NCBI GenBank assembly: GCA_028281525.1 | Contig: JANQJR010000003.1 | Coordinates: forward strand, 1-37,289 | Length of the DNA stretch: 37,289 bases | Direction of reading: 5' to 3' | Source of the DNA: Magnetovibrio sp. | GTDB taxonomy: Bacteria > Pseudomonadota > Alphaproteobacteria > Rhodospirillales > Magnetovibrionaceae | In this document: positions 1 to 8,332 of the stretch, piece after piece | Layout of the letters: the number at the start of each line of letters is the position of its first letter | Position numbering within the stretch: position 1 is the first letter of the stretch | Notes under the pieces: model-generated | Seen by the model: the letters and a program-made list of their open reading frames with translations, nothing else | What the model was told of the DNA's origin: nothing | Database searches by the model: none | Made by a program: the position numbers and the translations under genes

Positions 1-452
1 TTTTCCCGCGCCGCGAACCATGCCGTCTGGTTGCCGCCGCGCGAATGCCCCGCCAGAACCACGTCCGTAGCGCCTTCTTTTTTCAGATAATCCAACCACA
101 GGCCGATTTCGATCATAGCGTCGGAATGCTTATGGATCGCGGGCTTTTTACAGTCGTACATACCGATGCGGTCATCCACGCCCAGGCTCAACGTCGGTGC
201 GAGCGAACTGATCCCGCGTTCCGCCAAAAGGCGCTGCAGCGTGGCGATGATTTCCATTTTGTTGTGCGCAAGCGTGCCATGGGTCAAAAGCACGACGCCG
301 TCCGCCACGGTTTTGCCATCGCCGAGCACTAAGCTTGCGTTCAGCGTCAACCCTTCGGGGCTTTTGATGGCGATATCCCGGGCCAGGGCATGGGTGCTCA
401 ACAGGCACAGGGCCGACAGCGCAAACAAACCGGATTTCAAGACGTTAAGCAT
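1..452 (-). CDS. Secreted alpha/beta hydrolase, partial (3' end outside window)
   Basis: The first 150 codons of a minus-strand gene are present; the rest lies beyond the left edge. The ATG at 452-450 follows a good ribosome site (GGGAGGATC). Residues 1-25 form a Sec signal peptide: Lys near the start, a Leu/Ala core, and cleavage near THALA-RD. A strand-turn segment (VLLTHGTLAHNKME) resembles the oxyanion region of alpha/beta hydrolases. Near residue 140 the sequence LAGHSRGGNQ is a textbook nucleophile elbow (GxSxG) with Ser as the expected nucleophile. The Asp and His of the triad would be in the missing part. The substrate cannot be told; a periplasmic esterase, lipase or peptidase is possible. 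The gene is divergent from the long ankyrin protein, with about 170 bases between them. Confidence 0.8.
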   Translation of the reverse strand, partial: MLNVLKSGLFALSALCLLSTHALARDIAIKSPEGLTLNASLVLGDGKTVADGVVLLTHGTLAHNKMEIIATLQRLLAERGISSLAPTLSLGVDDRIGMYDCKKPAIHKHSDAMIEIGLWLDYLKKEGATDVVLAGHSRGGNQTAWFAARE

Positions 453-619
453 AGTGTATGATCCTCCCGCCAGGCTAAATGGACGTTTTTCTAGATTTCT
501 TGCCCATAGGCGAGATATAGCAGTTCGTGGGAATTCGGCAAAGTTTGATAAGATAAAGAAACGCTGGATTCGAGGGTCTGGAAATCTGGGATTTGAGGTT
601 GAGGACGAACCGGGGACGT

Positions 620-3556
620 ATGCCCTTTAGGAGCGCACCGCTGAAACCCTGGCGTCCCCGCACCGTGCATGGCGGGCGGGCGATGGTTTTGGCGTGCGCA
701 ATTTCTATCCTGCCTGTGGCGCAAGCGGTTTTACCGGACGCCTACCGCCCTTTGCCGGGCGCTTGGGCGCAGATACTGCCCGACGCCGCCACGCAAGAGT
801 TGTTCCTGGCCGTTGACCGTAACGACTTGGACGGGGTGCGCGCCGCCATCGACAAAGGCGCGGACCTCGAAGCGCGCGACTTCACGGGCACCCAACCCGT
901 GGATATGGCCATCGACCGGGGATATTTTGAGATCGCCCGCTATTTGATCTCTGTGCGCAACCTGCGCCAAGACACCCAACAGCCCATACCCGACTTCCCG
1001 AAATTGGCGGCGGAACCTCCCGCGCCGGACGCATCATCCACGCAACCCGCTGAACAATTAGCCGAAACCCCGCCCCCAGAACTAGGACCGCAAGCGACGG
1101 AGCCTCCTCCGCCCGCACCCGCCCCCATGGAACCCGTGGCGGAAGACGACACGATCCCCGACCCGTTTGAAACCGCTGAAGCCGCCGAAAGCCTGCCGGT
1201 GTTGGGCGAAATCCAGGAACCGGAAACGGCCGGGACCGAGTTGGATGAACTCGATGCCCTTTTGGACGCAGCTGAAACGCCCCCAACGGACAACTCCGCG
1301 CCGCCTGAGGGTGAAATAGACCCGTTGGATGCGCTGTTGGCTGAGGCGGAAAACGCTGCCCCCGCCGCGCCGGAAACAACCGAGAGCGTAGCGGATGAAC
1401 TCGACGCCCTTTTGGGCGCAGCTGAAACGCCCCCAACGGACACCTCCGCACCGCCTGAGGGTGAAATAGACCCGTTGGATGCGCTGTTGGGTGAGGCGGA
1501 AAACGCTGCCCCCGCCGCGCCGGAACCACCCGCACCGCCGATCGCGCTGGAACCCGATCCCCAGATCCAAAACCTGCTTGGCCCCGAAGCGGAACTGGAG
1601 ACCGCCGACACTCTCTCGCCCCCGGAACCGCCTACCGACATGGCCAACGCCATGAGCGACTTTAGCATCGGGGATGCCCAAGATGACGCGGAGAGCGACG
1701 CGCAGGAAACCGCGCCCACTGACATGGCCGACGCCATGAGCGACTTTATGATCGAGGATGAAGCCGACGACGAAGCCGAGTTTGAGCTGAACGTCGGGAA
1801 TACGGGCACATCCGAAGCCCCCGACACGGTCCCAGGCACGCTCCCCAACACAGCCCAAGCCGCTGCCGAAGCCGCCCCCCCGATGCCGGAAAAGCCGTCG
1901 GCGGCGCGCCGCTTCATGAGCACCTTCCTGGACTTTTTCAAACCGCCCAACGTCACCGGCGTGGTGCGCCGCGAGGAAGACCGCCAGGTGAGCACCGACG
2001 TGGTGTCGGAAGCGGAACTCGCCCGCGAATTGCAGGAACTGGAGGCCGAGCGCGGCACGGACGCGATCCGCGGCCCCGACGTCCCGATTTCACCGGACGA
2101 ACTGGCGCGCGAACTGCCGCCTGCGCCGGAACTGCCCGACCTACCGGCTGAAGAACTGGCGACCCTTTCGCCCGACTCCCCCGCATTGCCGGAATACAAT
2201 GTTGGCCAACCAGCAGGTGTTGGCCAAACGGCCGGGCAAGATGCGTTTGGCGATTTGGCCATTGAAGAGGTCACGGAAGAAGACGCGCTGCCCATCGTCA
2301 GCCGCGAACTGCTGACGAACAAACCGGCATTCAAGGAAGCGCCTGGCGTGCCCGGCAAACGTTACAACCCCAACAAGCCGTTCGGCGGCGGGGTCGATCC
2401 GGACATTTTGGCCTTCCTGGATTTGGACGCCCGCACCGGCATGACGGATACTGAACGCAACGAAGTTCTCCAAGGCCCCAAGGCCGTCGCCGATGGCGGT
2501 GGGTCCGGCGTAGAAAACGACCCATTTGCGGTGTTGGACGACATTGAAAATGACGACCCGTTCGCCGTCGCGGATGAACCCGCCGCCAATGTCTCGGACC
2601 TGTTGGAAGGCCTGGACGAACCCCAGGATGTCGCCGCGCTGGACGTCAAAACCGCACCATCGCGCGCCGCAGAAGACGACCCCTTCGCCGCCCCGCCCGC
2701 TTCCGACGATCCCTTCGCCGCGCCCGCCGAAGGCGAAGTGGACGAACTGGCCGGCCTATTGGAAGGCCTGGACGATCCGGACACACCGGGCGCGGAAGGC
2801 TGGGACGTCAAAAAGGTCGAGGGAGCCGACATCCCATCGGAAATGATTCTGCTCAGCGAAATCGAACCCACCGGCGAAATTCTCGACGGGGTGGAACTGT
2901 CTTTGGGCCTGGAAACCAAGGTCGGCCAGGAAATGAGCGCGCACCGCCTGGAACTGATGGAACTCGACACCATCCACCGGCCATGCCTGACCAAGGGTGC
3001 TAAGGACACGCTGTTCTGCGTCGACAAGCTGAGTTGGCCGTTCGAACTGGAAGATGATTTCCTGGTCGACACCATCATGTACCAGGGCACCCGCGCCATT
3101 GCACGTTACGACGCCGGGCGGGCCACCAATTTCCACACCCTGTTCCGTACCGAAGCATTCGACAAGGTGATCAACTATTACACCCAACGATACGGTCATC
3201 CCACGGAGATTGTGGAACGCGCCATCGCCCCCCTGGCCGCGCCGCGCCAGGAAAACCCCACATATCTGTGGCAAAGCCGCGAGCCCGGAACCGATACCAT
3301 CGTGACCTTGGAAATCCGCAAGTTCGACGACGCCCAGGGCGGCGGCTTTCCCGACACCAACCGCGGGGTGATCCTGCTCTACAAAGCACATGCCAAACCC
3401 ATCTTCCCGCAACTGTCGCAGTTGGAACTGATGGTGTTGAAGGCCGATGACGACATTTCCGCCAGCTCTGCCAGCGCCGATGGCTTGGGCGGCGAGATCC
3501 AAGGCGAAGGGGACGACCTGGGCCGCACCAGGGCCTCGCCCGAAAGCATTTGGTAG
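620..3556 (+). CDS. Large secreted acidic ankyrin-repeat protein with repetitive middle and unknown C-terminal domain
   Basis: A 978-residue protein from the ATG at 620; an in-frame TTG at 593 and an ATG at 683 are alternatives. I prefer 620 because it keeps basic residues before the hydrophobic stretch MVLACAISILPVAQA, which reads as a signal peptide. About residues 55-110 hold two ankyrin-like repeats (ELFLAVDRNDLDGVRAAID, then a PVDMAIDRGYFEIARYL helix pair). Residues of about 120-720 are low complexity and very acidic, rich in Pro, Ala and Glu. They contain several internal repeats: ELDALL blocks, TDMA-AMSDF blocks, DPFA blocks and LLEGLD blocks. The last 240 residues look folded (aromatics, Cys pair, alternating strands), ending FPQLSQLELMVLKADDD. 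I do not recognise that domain. The likely location is periplasm or surface, with a tether or scaffold role as pure inference. There is no clear terminator, but a palindromic repeat follows. Confidence 0.8.
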   Translation: MPFRSAPLKPWRPRTVHGGRAMVLACAISILPVAQAVLPDAYRPLPGAWAQILPDAATQELFLAVDRNDLDGVRAAIDKGADLEARDFTGTQPVDMAIDRGYFEIARYLISVRNLRQDTQQPIPDFPKLAAEPPAPDASSTQPAEQLAETPPPELGPQATEPPPPAPAPMEPVAEDDTIPDPFETAEAAESLPVLGEIQEPETAGTELDELDALLDAAETPPTDNSAPPEGEIDPLDALLAEAENAAPAAPETTESVADELDALLGAAETPPTDTSAPPEGEIDPLDALLGEAENAAPAAPEPPAPPIALEPDPQIQNLLGPEAELETADTLSPPEPPTDMANAMSDFSIGDAQDDAESDAQETAPTDMADAMSDFMIEDEADDEAEFELNVGNTGTSEAPDTVPGTLPNTAQAAAEAAPPMPEKPSAARRFMSTFLDFFKPPNVTGVVRREEDRQVSTDVVSEAELARELQELEAERGTDAIRGPDVPISPDELARELPPAPELPDLPAEELATLSPDSPALPEYNVGQPAGVGQTAGQDAFGDLAIEEVTEEDALPIVSRELLTNKPAFKEAPGVPGKRYNPNKPFGGGVDPDILAFLDLDARTGMTDTERNEVLQGPKAVADGGGSGVENDPFAVLDDIENDDPFAVADEPAANVSDLLEGLDEPQDVAALDVKTAPSRAAEDDPFAAPPASDDPFAAPAEGEVDELAGLLEGLDDPDTPGAEGWDVKKVEGADIPSEMILLSEIEPTGEILDGVELSLGLETKVGQEMSAHRLELMELDTIHRPCLTKGAKDTLFCVDKLSWPFELEDDFLVDTIMYQGTRAIARYDAGRATNFHTLFRTEAFDKVINYYTQRYGHPTEIVERAIAPLAAPRQENPTYLWQSREPGTDTIVTLEIRKFDDAQGGGFPDTNRGVILLYKAHAKPIFPQLSQLELMVLKADDDISASSASADGLGGEIQGEGDDLGRTRASPESIW
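1244..1525 (+). repeat. Intragenic tandem duplication, 132-bp units with 150-bp period
   Basis: Bases 1244-1375 recur at 1394-1525 with five differences in 132 positions by my count. The units are separated by an 18-bp spacer, so the period is 150 bp and the reading frame is kept. Each unit encodes 44 residues beginning DELDALL and ending ENAAPAAPE. The few differences suggest a recent duplication or ongoing slippage within the disordered region. Confidence 0.9.
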
Positions 3557-3580
3557 ACGGAAAATCCGAATCAAGCTCTA

Positions 3581-3657
3581 CGTCATTGCGAGACGTGAAG
3601 CGGCGTAGCAATCCAGAAACTGGATCGCCGCGCTCACGATGTTCGCTCGCGATGACG
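3581..3657. repeat. Palindromic intergenic repeat, copy A
   Basis: The ends CGTCATTGCGAG (3581-3592) and CTCGCGATGACG (3646-3657) are inverted repeats with one mismatch. The inside carries GCAATCCAG followed by CTGGAT, again self-complementary. Two related copies lie at 26470-26563 and 30373-30463. Here it sits between two convergent genes and could act as a transcript-end hairpin for either. This type of CATTGCGAG...CAATCCAG element is common in alphaproteobacterial genomes. Confidence 0.8.
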
Positions 3658-3675
3658 GCACTTAGAGGCCTGACC

Positions 3676-4443
3676 CTAGAAACGCCCCGTCAATTTACCG
3701 AGCCATACCGCCGCGACCGCCCCAACCCCGGCCGGCGGTTCTTGGCGCCGGGCCGGATCCCAACCTTGCGCGGCCAGGCGCTTGAGGTGCCGGTCCGCCA
3801 ACCGCCCGGCGACCAAGGCGGACAAAGCGGCCTTCGGCGTCGGACGCGCCCGCGCCGTTTGCAGCAATCCCCGGGCATGCTCCAGCACGTCGCGCACACT
3901 TGCGCCTTGCGGCAACATATCGCGCCGCTGGCCGCCACCGTACGGCAATGCCCGCATCAAACCGATCAGCGCCCAGGCGGTCCCGACCTCCCGCGCCGCT
4001 TGGCGCACACTGTCATCCGAAATGCCGAGCGCGTCCACCATCAACGCCTGCAACGTCCCTCCGCTGGCCTGGGCATAATCCACCAACGCCTCCAGAGATG
4101 CGGGCCTTCCCGGTTCCAGGTCGAAATTGCGCGCTTCGGCCAAGCGGCGCAAATCCGGGCCGCGTCCCGCCAATGCATCGCGCACGGCGCTCAGCGCCCC
4201 CGCCACCGGATGAGACGGTGAGCGGCCTTGCAGGATGCCCGGCACCACATCGATCCACCATTGCAGCTTGATTTTACCGAGCATCGGCTCCGACACCGTT
4301 TCGGGAATGCGCGCCAGTTCCTGGTTATACGCGATCAGGGCCATCAACCCCGGCCGCTTGACGCGCGGTGCGGCAAGCGCACAGAGATAGCGCTCACGGT
4401 CCTGGCGGCAAAGGTCCAATACGGAGGGGTCCAAATCGGTCAT
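3676..4443 (-). CDS. Squalene/phytoene synthase family protein, NDUFAF6-like
   Basis: A 255-residue protein. The start at the ATG 4443 (MTDLDPSVLDLCRQDRERYL) matches the usual N-terminus of the family; an upstream extension of the frame lacks family features. The motif KIKLQWWIDVV (about residues 60-70) corresponds to the RLQWWRD signature of the SQS_PSY fold. The DxxxD motifs that bind diphosphate in true synthases are not evident: the second region reads VGTAWALIGLMRALPY. This fits the non-enzymatic branch that includes the mitochondrial complex I assembly factor NDUFAF6. In many alphaproteobacteria this gene follows secF and an Mth938 gene; here it lies about 8 kb away from them. It is divergent from sodB. 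The role in complex I assembly is inferred from family membership. Confidence 0.8.
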   Translation of the reverse strand: MTDLDPSVLDLCRQDRERYLCALAAPRVKRPGLMALIAYNQELARIPETVSEPMLGKIKLQWWIDVVPGILQGRSPSHPVAGALSAVRDALAGRGPDLRRLAEARNFDLEPGRPASLEALVDYAQASGGTLQALMVDALGISDDSVRQAAREVGTAWALIGLMRALPYGGGQRRDMLPQGASVRDVLEHARGLLQTARARPTPKAALSALVAGRLADRHLKRLAAQGWDPARRQEPPAGVGAVAAVWLGKLTGRF

Positions 4444-4552
4444 CGGGTGTGTATTTCGAGCTTGCGGCGGTCTAACGGTGGCGGTTTTTCCCTGTTTAGC
4501 GCACTTTCTTCTCCACCAGGAAAAAATAGTCCTCTCCGCCCCCATTCTGCAT

Positions 4553-4580
4553 TTGAAATTTAGCAAGAAGGACCTATCTT
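4553..4580 (+). promoter_or_regulatory. Candidate sigma-70 promoter of sodB
   Basis: TTGAAA (4553-4558) and TATCTT (4575-4580) are separated by 16 bases. Both hexamers are close to consensus, and they lie 48 bases upstream of the sodB start codon on the correct strand. Transcription would start near 4587. Confidence 0.5.
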
Positions 4581-4613
4581 TTCAGCAGTCATTTAGAACA
4601 GTTTCAAAGATAG
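4574..4613 (+). promoter_or_regulatory. Candidate iron-control (Irr/ICE-like) operator and inverted repeat in the sodB leader
   Basis: At 4592-4608 the sequence TTTAGAACAGTTTCAAA matches the Irr box pattern TTTAGAANNNTTCTAAA at 12 of the 14 defined positions. It falls just after the predicted transcription start, a place where a bound protein would block transcription. It is flanked by a perfect 8-bp inverted repeat, CTATCTTT (4574-4581) and AAAGATAG (4606-4613). Iron control of an iron-dependent dismutase is biologically sensible. The assignment is a pattern match by eye only. Confidence 0.35.
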
Positions 4614-4627
4614 AAAAGAGGTCCATT

Positions 4628-5224
4628 ATGGCTTTTGAACTTCCTGATCTGCCTTACGCCAAAGACGCGCTGGAGCCGCACATTTCGGCCAACACCTTCG
4701 ACTTCCATCATGGCAAGCACCACAACACCTACGTGGTGAACCTGAACAACATGACCGCCGACACCGACATGGCGTCCATGAGTCTGGAAGACATCATGAA
4801 AGCGACAGCCGGCGACGCCTCCAAGGCCGGCATCTTCAACAACGCCGCCCAGGTGTGGAACCACACCTTCTTCTGGAACTCCATGAGTCCGAATGGTGGC
4901 GGCGAGCCCACCGGCGCCATTGCAGACGCAATCAACGCGTCTTTCGGCTCCTACGCGGATTTCAAGGAAGCCTTCAAGACCGCAGGCATGACCCAGTTCG
5001 GCAGCGGCTGGGCGTGGCTGGTCAAGAACGGCGACAAGCTGGAAGTGGTCAAGACCCCCAACGCCGAATGCCCGCTGACCGACGGCATGACCCCGATCAT
5101 CACCTGCGATGTGTGGGAACACGCCTATTATTTGGACTACCAGAACCGCCGCCCAGACTTCCTCGAAGCGTTCCTGGACAACCTGGTCAACTGGGACTTC
5201 GCCAACGCCAACTTTGCGGGCTAA
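4628..5224 (+). CDS. sodB: Iron superoxide dismutase
   Basis: A 198-residue protein of the usual Fe-SOD length. It converts superoxide to hydrogen peroxide and oxygen in the cytoplasm. The four metal ligands are visible as H27, H79 (QVWNHTFFW), D161 and H165 (DVWEHAYYLDY). Gln75 in the AAQVWNH context and the spacing to the ligand His indicate the iron rather than the manganese type. The start at 4628 (MAFELPDLPYAKDALEPHIS) matches the family N-terminus and follows a purine-rich AAGAGG site; upstream codons are spurious. It is a single-gene transcript: it has its own promoter, a candidate operator in the leader and a strong terminator 20 bases after the stop codon. Confidence 0.97.
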   Translation: MAFELPDLPYAKDALEPHISANTFDFHHGKHHNTYVVNLNNMTADTDMASMSLEDIMKATAGDASKAGIFNNAAQVWNHTFFWNSMSPNGGGEPTGAIADAINASFGSYADFKEAFKTAGMTQFGSGWAWLVKNGDKLEVVKTPNAECPLTDGMTPIITCDVWEHAYYLDYQNRRPDFLEAFLDNLVNWDFANANFAG

Positions 5225-5245
5225 GTTACCCGACGGATCAGTCGA

Positions 5246-5278
5246 AAAACCCGGCGGGAAACCGCCGGGTTTTTTTGT
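5246..5278 (+). terminator. Rho-independent terminator of sodB
   Basis: A stem of AACCCGGCGG and CCGCCGGGTT closes on a GAAA loop and is followed by a run of T residues ending near 5277. It is GC-rich and perfectly paired. Confidence 0.92.
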
Positions 5279-5678
5279 TGCGCGTTTAACACGATTGTTG
5301 AAAATTTTTTGTAACTGAATCATTTGTTTTCAGGGATTTGCCGCAAAAACTTAGGTGTTTCCTGGTTGCTGAATTCCGCTTCAAATACAATCATAAATAT
5401 TGGAGGAACACCTAAAACGTGTTGATTTCCAAGGTTCTAACTTTCTTCGTTGCAAGGTTATGAGAGACAACCTTGTTTATTGAAGTTATGATATGACCTC
5501 AGGCAATGTGGAATATATGCAGAATATATTAAGGGGCTCCGCAAACTGACGGTGGGCATGCCGTCATTGGGCAAACCACACATCGCAACACCGCGAGGAG
5601 GAGCGCGGCAAACTTTCTCAACTCCAAAAACGCTTATCTTATTGGTTCGCAACCGTTTTTCCGGTTGCCCCAACCATT
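5279..5678. other. 400-base intergenic region with two small hairpins, no convincing gene
   Basis: This AT-richer stretch separates sodB from the chemoreceptor. TTAGGTGTT (5351-5359) is perfectly complementary to AACACCTAA (5407-5415), next to a GGAGG sequence (5402-5406). CAAGGTT (5453-5459) pairs with AACCTTG (5469-5475), followed by TTTATT, a weak terminator shape. Between them is only a 14-codon GTG frame ending at about 5461. The rest shows nothing I recognise. It may hold a small RNA or the chemoreceptor promoter; neither is demonstrated. Confidence 0.4.
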
Positions 5679-5696
5679 ATGGGAACGGAGGGCATA

Positions 5697-7445
5697 ATGC
5701 GTTTTTCTAATCTTAAGATCGGCATCAGAATTTATCTTCTGGCTGGTATTCTTGTTGTTCTTGCGGCAGTCACGTCCGGCATCGGCATCGTTCAGATGAA
5801 CAAAATCGGCAACGAAATCATTGAGATTGCCGAAGAAGACCTGCCGATGACTGAAATGCTAACGACCATCACCTTGCACCAACTTGAACAAGCAATCCTT
5901 TTCGAGCGCGGTTTACGGCTTGGGCTCGAGGCGCGCTTCGACCCCAAGGCCAAGGCAGGGCTGGCAAGCACGCTCCAAGAATTCCTAGAACTCTCCCATA
6001 AGGTGGATAAGGAAATCATCGAAGCCGAAGGAACGTTGACGTCATTCATTGAAATCGCGCACTCAGAGTTGGCTCGGGAAGAATACCAATCCCTGCTGTC
6101 CCAAATGGGCGTCATCAGTGCGGAACATCAACAATTTGAAGAGATGGTCAAGGAAGTCCTTGCGCTGATGGATCAGGGAGAGTTGCTCAAAGCCAAGGAC
6201 ATGATCCCAAGCATCACCGCAATCGAAAAAGGCCTGGATCAAAAATTAACCGATGCACTGAAAGAGATCGAACACTTCACCCTGACCTCGGCGCAAACAG
6301 CCGAAAAAGACGAGCGTCTGGCCATCAATTTGATGATCGCCAGCTCGGTCGCGATGGTGGTGATCGGCACTATTCTTTCGTTGGTCATCACCCGCATGAT
6401 CGTATCCCCGATTCTGGCGATCACCGGCGTCATGGGGCGCATGAGCGAGGGCGAAAAAGACGCCGAGATTGAAGGCACGGAGCGGCTGGATGAAACCGGC
6501 GACATGGCGCGCGCCCTGGAAGTTTTCCAGCAAGGCCTGTTGGAAGCCGACCGTCTGGCGGAGGAACAGCGCAAGATCGATCTGGAAAAGCAACGCCGTG
6601 CGGAAGTCATCGACGGTCTGCTCAAGGAGTTCAACTCCGAAGTGACCGATGCGTTGAGTATCGTTTCATCCGCAACCACGGAGATGGAAGCCACATCCCA
6701 GTCCATGTCCGCAACGGCTGAGGAAACCTCCCGCCAAGCCGCCGCGGTTTCAGCCGCCTCAACCCAAGCCGCCACCAATGTGCAGACCGTTGCATCCGCG
6801 GCGGAAGAACTGGCGAGTTCGATTTCCGAGATCAACCGGCAAGTCGCGGAATCCAACACCATCGCGGATGCCGCACGCGAAGAGGCCGTCTCCACCAACA
6901 AAATGGTCGGTGGCCTATCGGACGCCGTGGGACGAATTGACGAAGTGGTCGGTCTGATCAACGACATCGCGGATCAGACCAACCTGCTTGCACTCAACGC
7001 CACCATTGAAGCGGCGCGCGCGGGCGAAGCCGGCAAGGGTTTTGCGGTGGTGGCATCCGAAGTGAAAAACCTCGCCAACCAAACTGGCAAAGCGACAGAG
7101 GAAATCGCCGCGCAGATCAGCTCGGTGCAAGAAGCCACCAGCCAATCCGTCGATGCGATTAAATCGATCACGGGCACCATCGAAAAGATGAGCGAAATTG
7201 CATCCACCATCGCCGCCGCCGTTGAAGAACAAGGTGCGGCAACCAATGAAATTTCGCGCAACGTTCAGGAAGCCGCCAAAGGCACCGACGAAGTCACACG
7301 CAACGTCAACGGCGTCAAGGTCGCGGCCGAAGACACCGGCGGCGCTGCGGTGGAGGTCCTGCACGCCGCCAAGGATGTCGCGGAACGCTCGATCATGTTG
7401 AGAGAGCAAGTCGACACCTTCCTCGGCAACATTCGCACGGCCTAA
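5697..7445 (+). CDS. Methyl-accepting chemotaxis protein
   Basis: A 582-residue chemoreceptor. The ATG at 5697 is preferred over that at 5679 because GGAGG lies just before it and the protein then begins [20 protein letters not shown], with a basic n-region before TM1 (about 9-33). A helical periplasmic domain (about 34-210) rich in Glu and Leu resembles four-helix-bundle sensors. TM2 is about 211-233 ([20 protein letters not shown]), then HAMP to about 285. The cytoplasmic coiled coil contains the invariant hairpin tip [20 protein letters not shown], which contacts CheA and CheW. No C-terminal CheR/CheB-binding pentapeptide is present (it ends GNIRTA). A STAS gene with its own ribosome site begins 35 bases later, suggesting co-transcription with a partner-switch module. 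The ligand is unknown. Confidence 0.95.
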   Translation: MRFSNLKIGIRIYLLAGILVVLAAVTSGIGIVQMNKIGNEIIEIAEEDLPMTEMLTTITLHQLEQAILFERGLRLGLEARFDPKAKAGLASTLQEFLELSHKVDKEIIEAEGTLTSFIEIAHSELAREEYQSLLSQMGVISAEHQQFEEMVKEVLALMDQGELLKAKDMIPSITAIEKGLDQKLTDALKEIEHFTLTSAQTAEKDERLAINLMIASSVAMVVIGTILSLVITRMIVSPILAITGVMGRMSEGEKDAEIEGTERLDETGDMARALEVFQQGLLEADRLAEEQRKIDLEKQRRAEVIDGLLKEFNSEVTDALSIVSSATTEMEATSQSMSATAEETSRQAAAVSAASTQAATNVQTVASAAEELASSISEINRQVAESNTIADAAREEAVSTNKMVGGLSDAVGRIDEVVGLINDIADQTNLLALNATIEAARAGEAGKGFAVVASEVKNLANQTGKATEEIAAQISSVQEATSQSVDAIKSITGTIEKMSEIASTIAAAVEEQGAATNEISRNVQEAAKGTDEVTRNVNGVKVAAEDTGGAAVEVLHAAKDVAERSIMLREQVDTFLGNIRTA

Positions 7446-7480
7446 CACGCCCCTGAGCGTCAAGATATTGGAGAAAAAAG

Positions 7481-7783
7481 ATGGAATTTTCGGTGAACAA
7501 CTCTCAGGGTGTCGTGAACATCACGCTTTCCGGTCAATTGACCTACGTCGACGCCCCGCAGTTCGGCAGCATCCTCTCGCACTTGGACAATTCCGGTGTC
7601 ACTGGCGCCCAGTTCGACGTCGGAGGACTGGACTTCATCGACAGCACCGGGATGAGCCTGTTCGTGCATGCCTACGACGCATCGAAAGCGCATGGCTTCG
7701 ACGTCACCATCAGCGGTGCAACAGACAAAGTCCGCGCCGCCCTGACCAAGGCCGGGTTCGACAATCTGGTCACGGTCAGCTAG
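7481..7783 (+). CDS. STAS-domain anti-anti-sigma-type protein
   Basis: A 100-residue single STAS domain. The strand MEFSVNNSQGVVNITLSGQLTY-like start, LDFIDSTGMSLFVHAY core and C-terminal GFDNLVTVS match SpoIIAA/RsbV antagonists. The conserved phosphoacceptor is Ser55 in IDSTG. Such proteins bind a partner ATPase when unphosphorylated and are released by phosphorylation. The start has a clear GGAGAA ribosome site. The next gene, 18 bases downstream, encodes an RsbW-type ATPase, its expected kinase. A REC-PP2C phosphatase follows on the opposite strand. No sigma factor is in the window, so the final target could be a sigma factor or another output such as a cyclase or a chemotaxis protein. Confidence 0.92.
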   Translation: MEFSVNNSQGVVNITLSGQLTYVDAPQFGSILSHLDNSGVTGAQFDVGGLDFIDSTGMSLFVHAYDASKAHGFDVTISGATDKVRAALTKAGFDNLVTVS

Positions 7784-7801
7784 CCGGACAGGCCCATCCT
7801 T

Positions 7802-8332
7802 ATGGTGGAGCCACACACACGCGCGCCTTTATCCATATACGATGATGGTGACAATGGGGTGCGAATGGACATGACAACGGCGGAGGCCCTCGACCATGGG
7901 GCCTCCGGCGCGTTCAGTTCCGCCCTGGCCACACGTCTGGGCGCATCGGGCATATGGCTCGAAACCATCCGGGACGCTCTCCAGGAAGCGCTCGGCAACG
8001 CGGTGATGCACGGAAACCTGGAGCTGGACAGCAAACTGCGCCAATCCCTGGAAACCATGAAAAAATACGGCGCCCTGATGGCGGCGCGCATGCACGATCC
8101 CCACTATGCGTCCCGCCCCATCACCATCGCCGCAACCTGGACGGAAGACAGCGTGACCCTATCTGTGCGTGACGACGGGAACGGCTTCGATATCGCGGGC
8201 TTGTCGTTTGGCGCGCGCGACGCGCAAGCGCACTCAGGCCGCGGCCTTTCCATGATTCACGAACTGGCGGATTCCGTGCGCTTCGAAGACCAAGGCCGCG
8301 CCATCCACATGACCTTCAACCGAGAACGCTGA
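7802..8332 (+). CDS. RsbW-like anti-sigma/serine kinase (HATPase_c)
   Basis: A 176-residue GHKL ATPase. The N box is EALGNAVMHGN (about 62-72), the G1 box VRDDGNGFD (about 122-130) and the G2 box GRGLSMI (about 147-153). There is no histidine-kinase dimerisation domain, so it belongs to the RsbW/SpoIIAB serine-kinase or related HATPase_c_2 group. It would phosphorylate the STAS protein encoded just upstream at Ser55. The start is uncertain: ATG 7802 has a poor ribosome site, and an internal ATG at 7865 is preceded by GGGGTG. The insertion between N and G1 boxes (about residues 75-108) is longer than usual. Its 3' end overlaps the convergent phosphatase gene by 17 bases. Confidence 0.88.
   Translation: MVEPHTRAPLSIYDDGDNGVRMDMTTAEALDHGASGAFSSALATRLGASGIWLETIRDALQEALGNAVMHGNLELDSKLRQSLETMKKYGALMAARMHDPHYASRPITIAATWTEDSVTLSVRDDGNGFDIAGLSFGARDAQAHSGRGLSMIHELADSVRFEDQGRAIHMTFNRER

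Noticed and set aside
940-2358. A 472-codon Ser/Ala/Gly-rich frame on the minus strand inside the long ankyrin protein gene
   Set aside because: The sense frame has a signal peptide, ankyrin repeats and a structured C-terminus. The antisense frame is low complexity caused by the repeats and codon bias.
3550-4221. A 223-codon plus-strand frame starting in repeat copy A
   Set aside because: Its first part is translated palindromic repeat and the rest is antisense to the NDUFAF6-like gene.
5419-5461. A 14-codon GTG frame after a GGAGG in the sodB-chemoreceptor gap
   Set aside because: It is too short, and the spacing from GGAGG to the GTG is too long for confidence.
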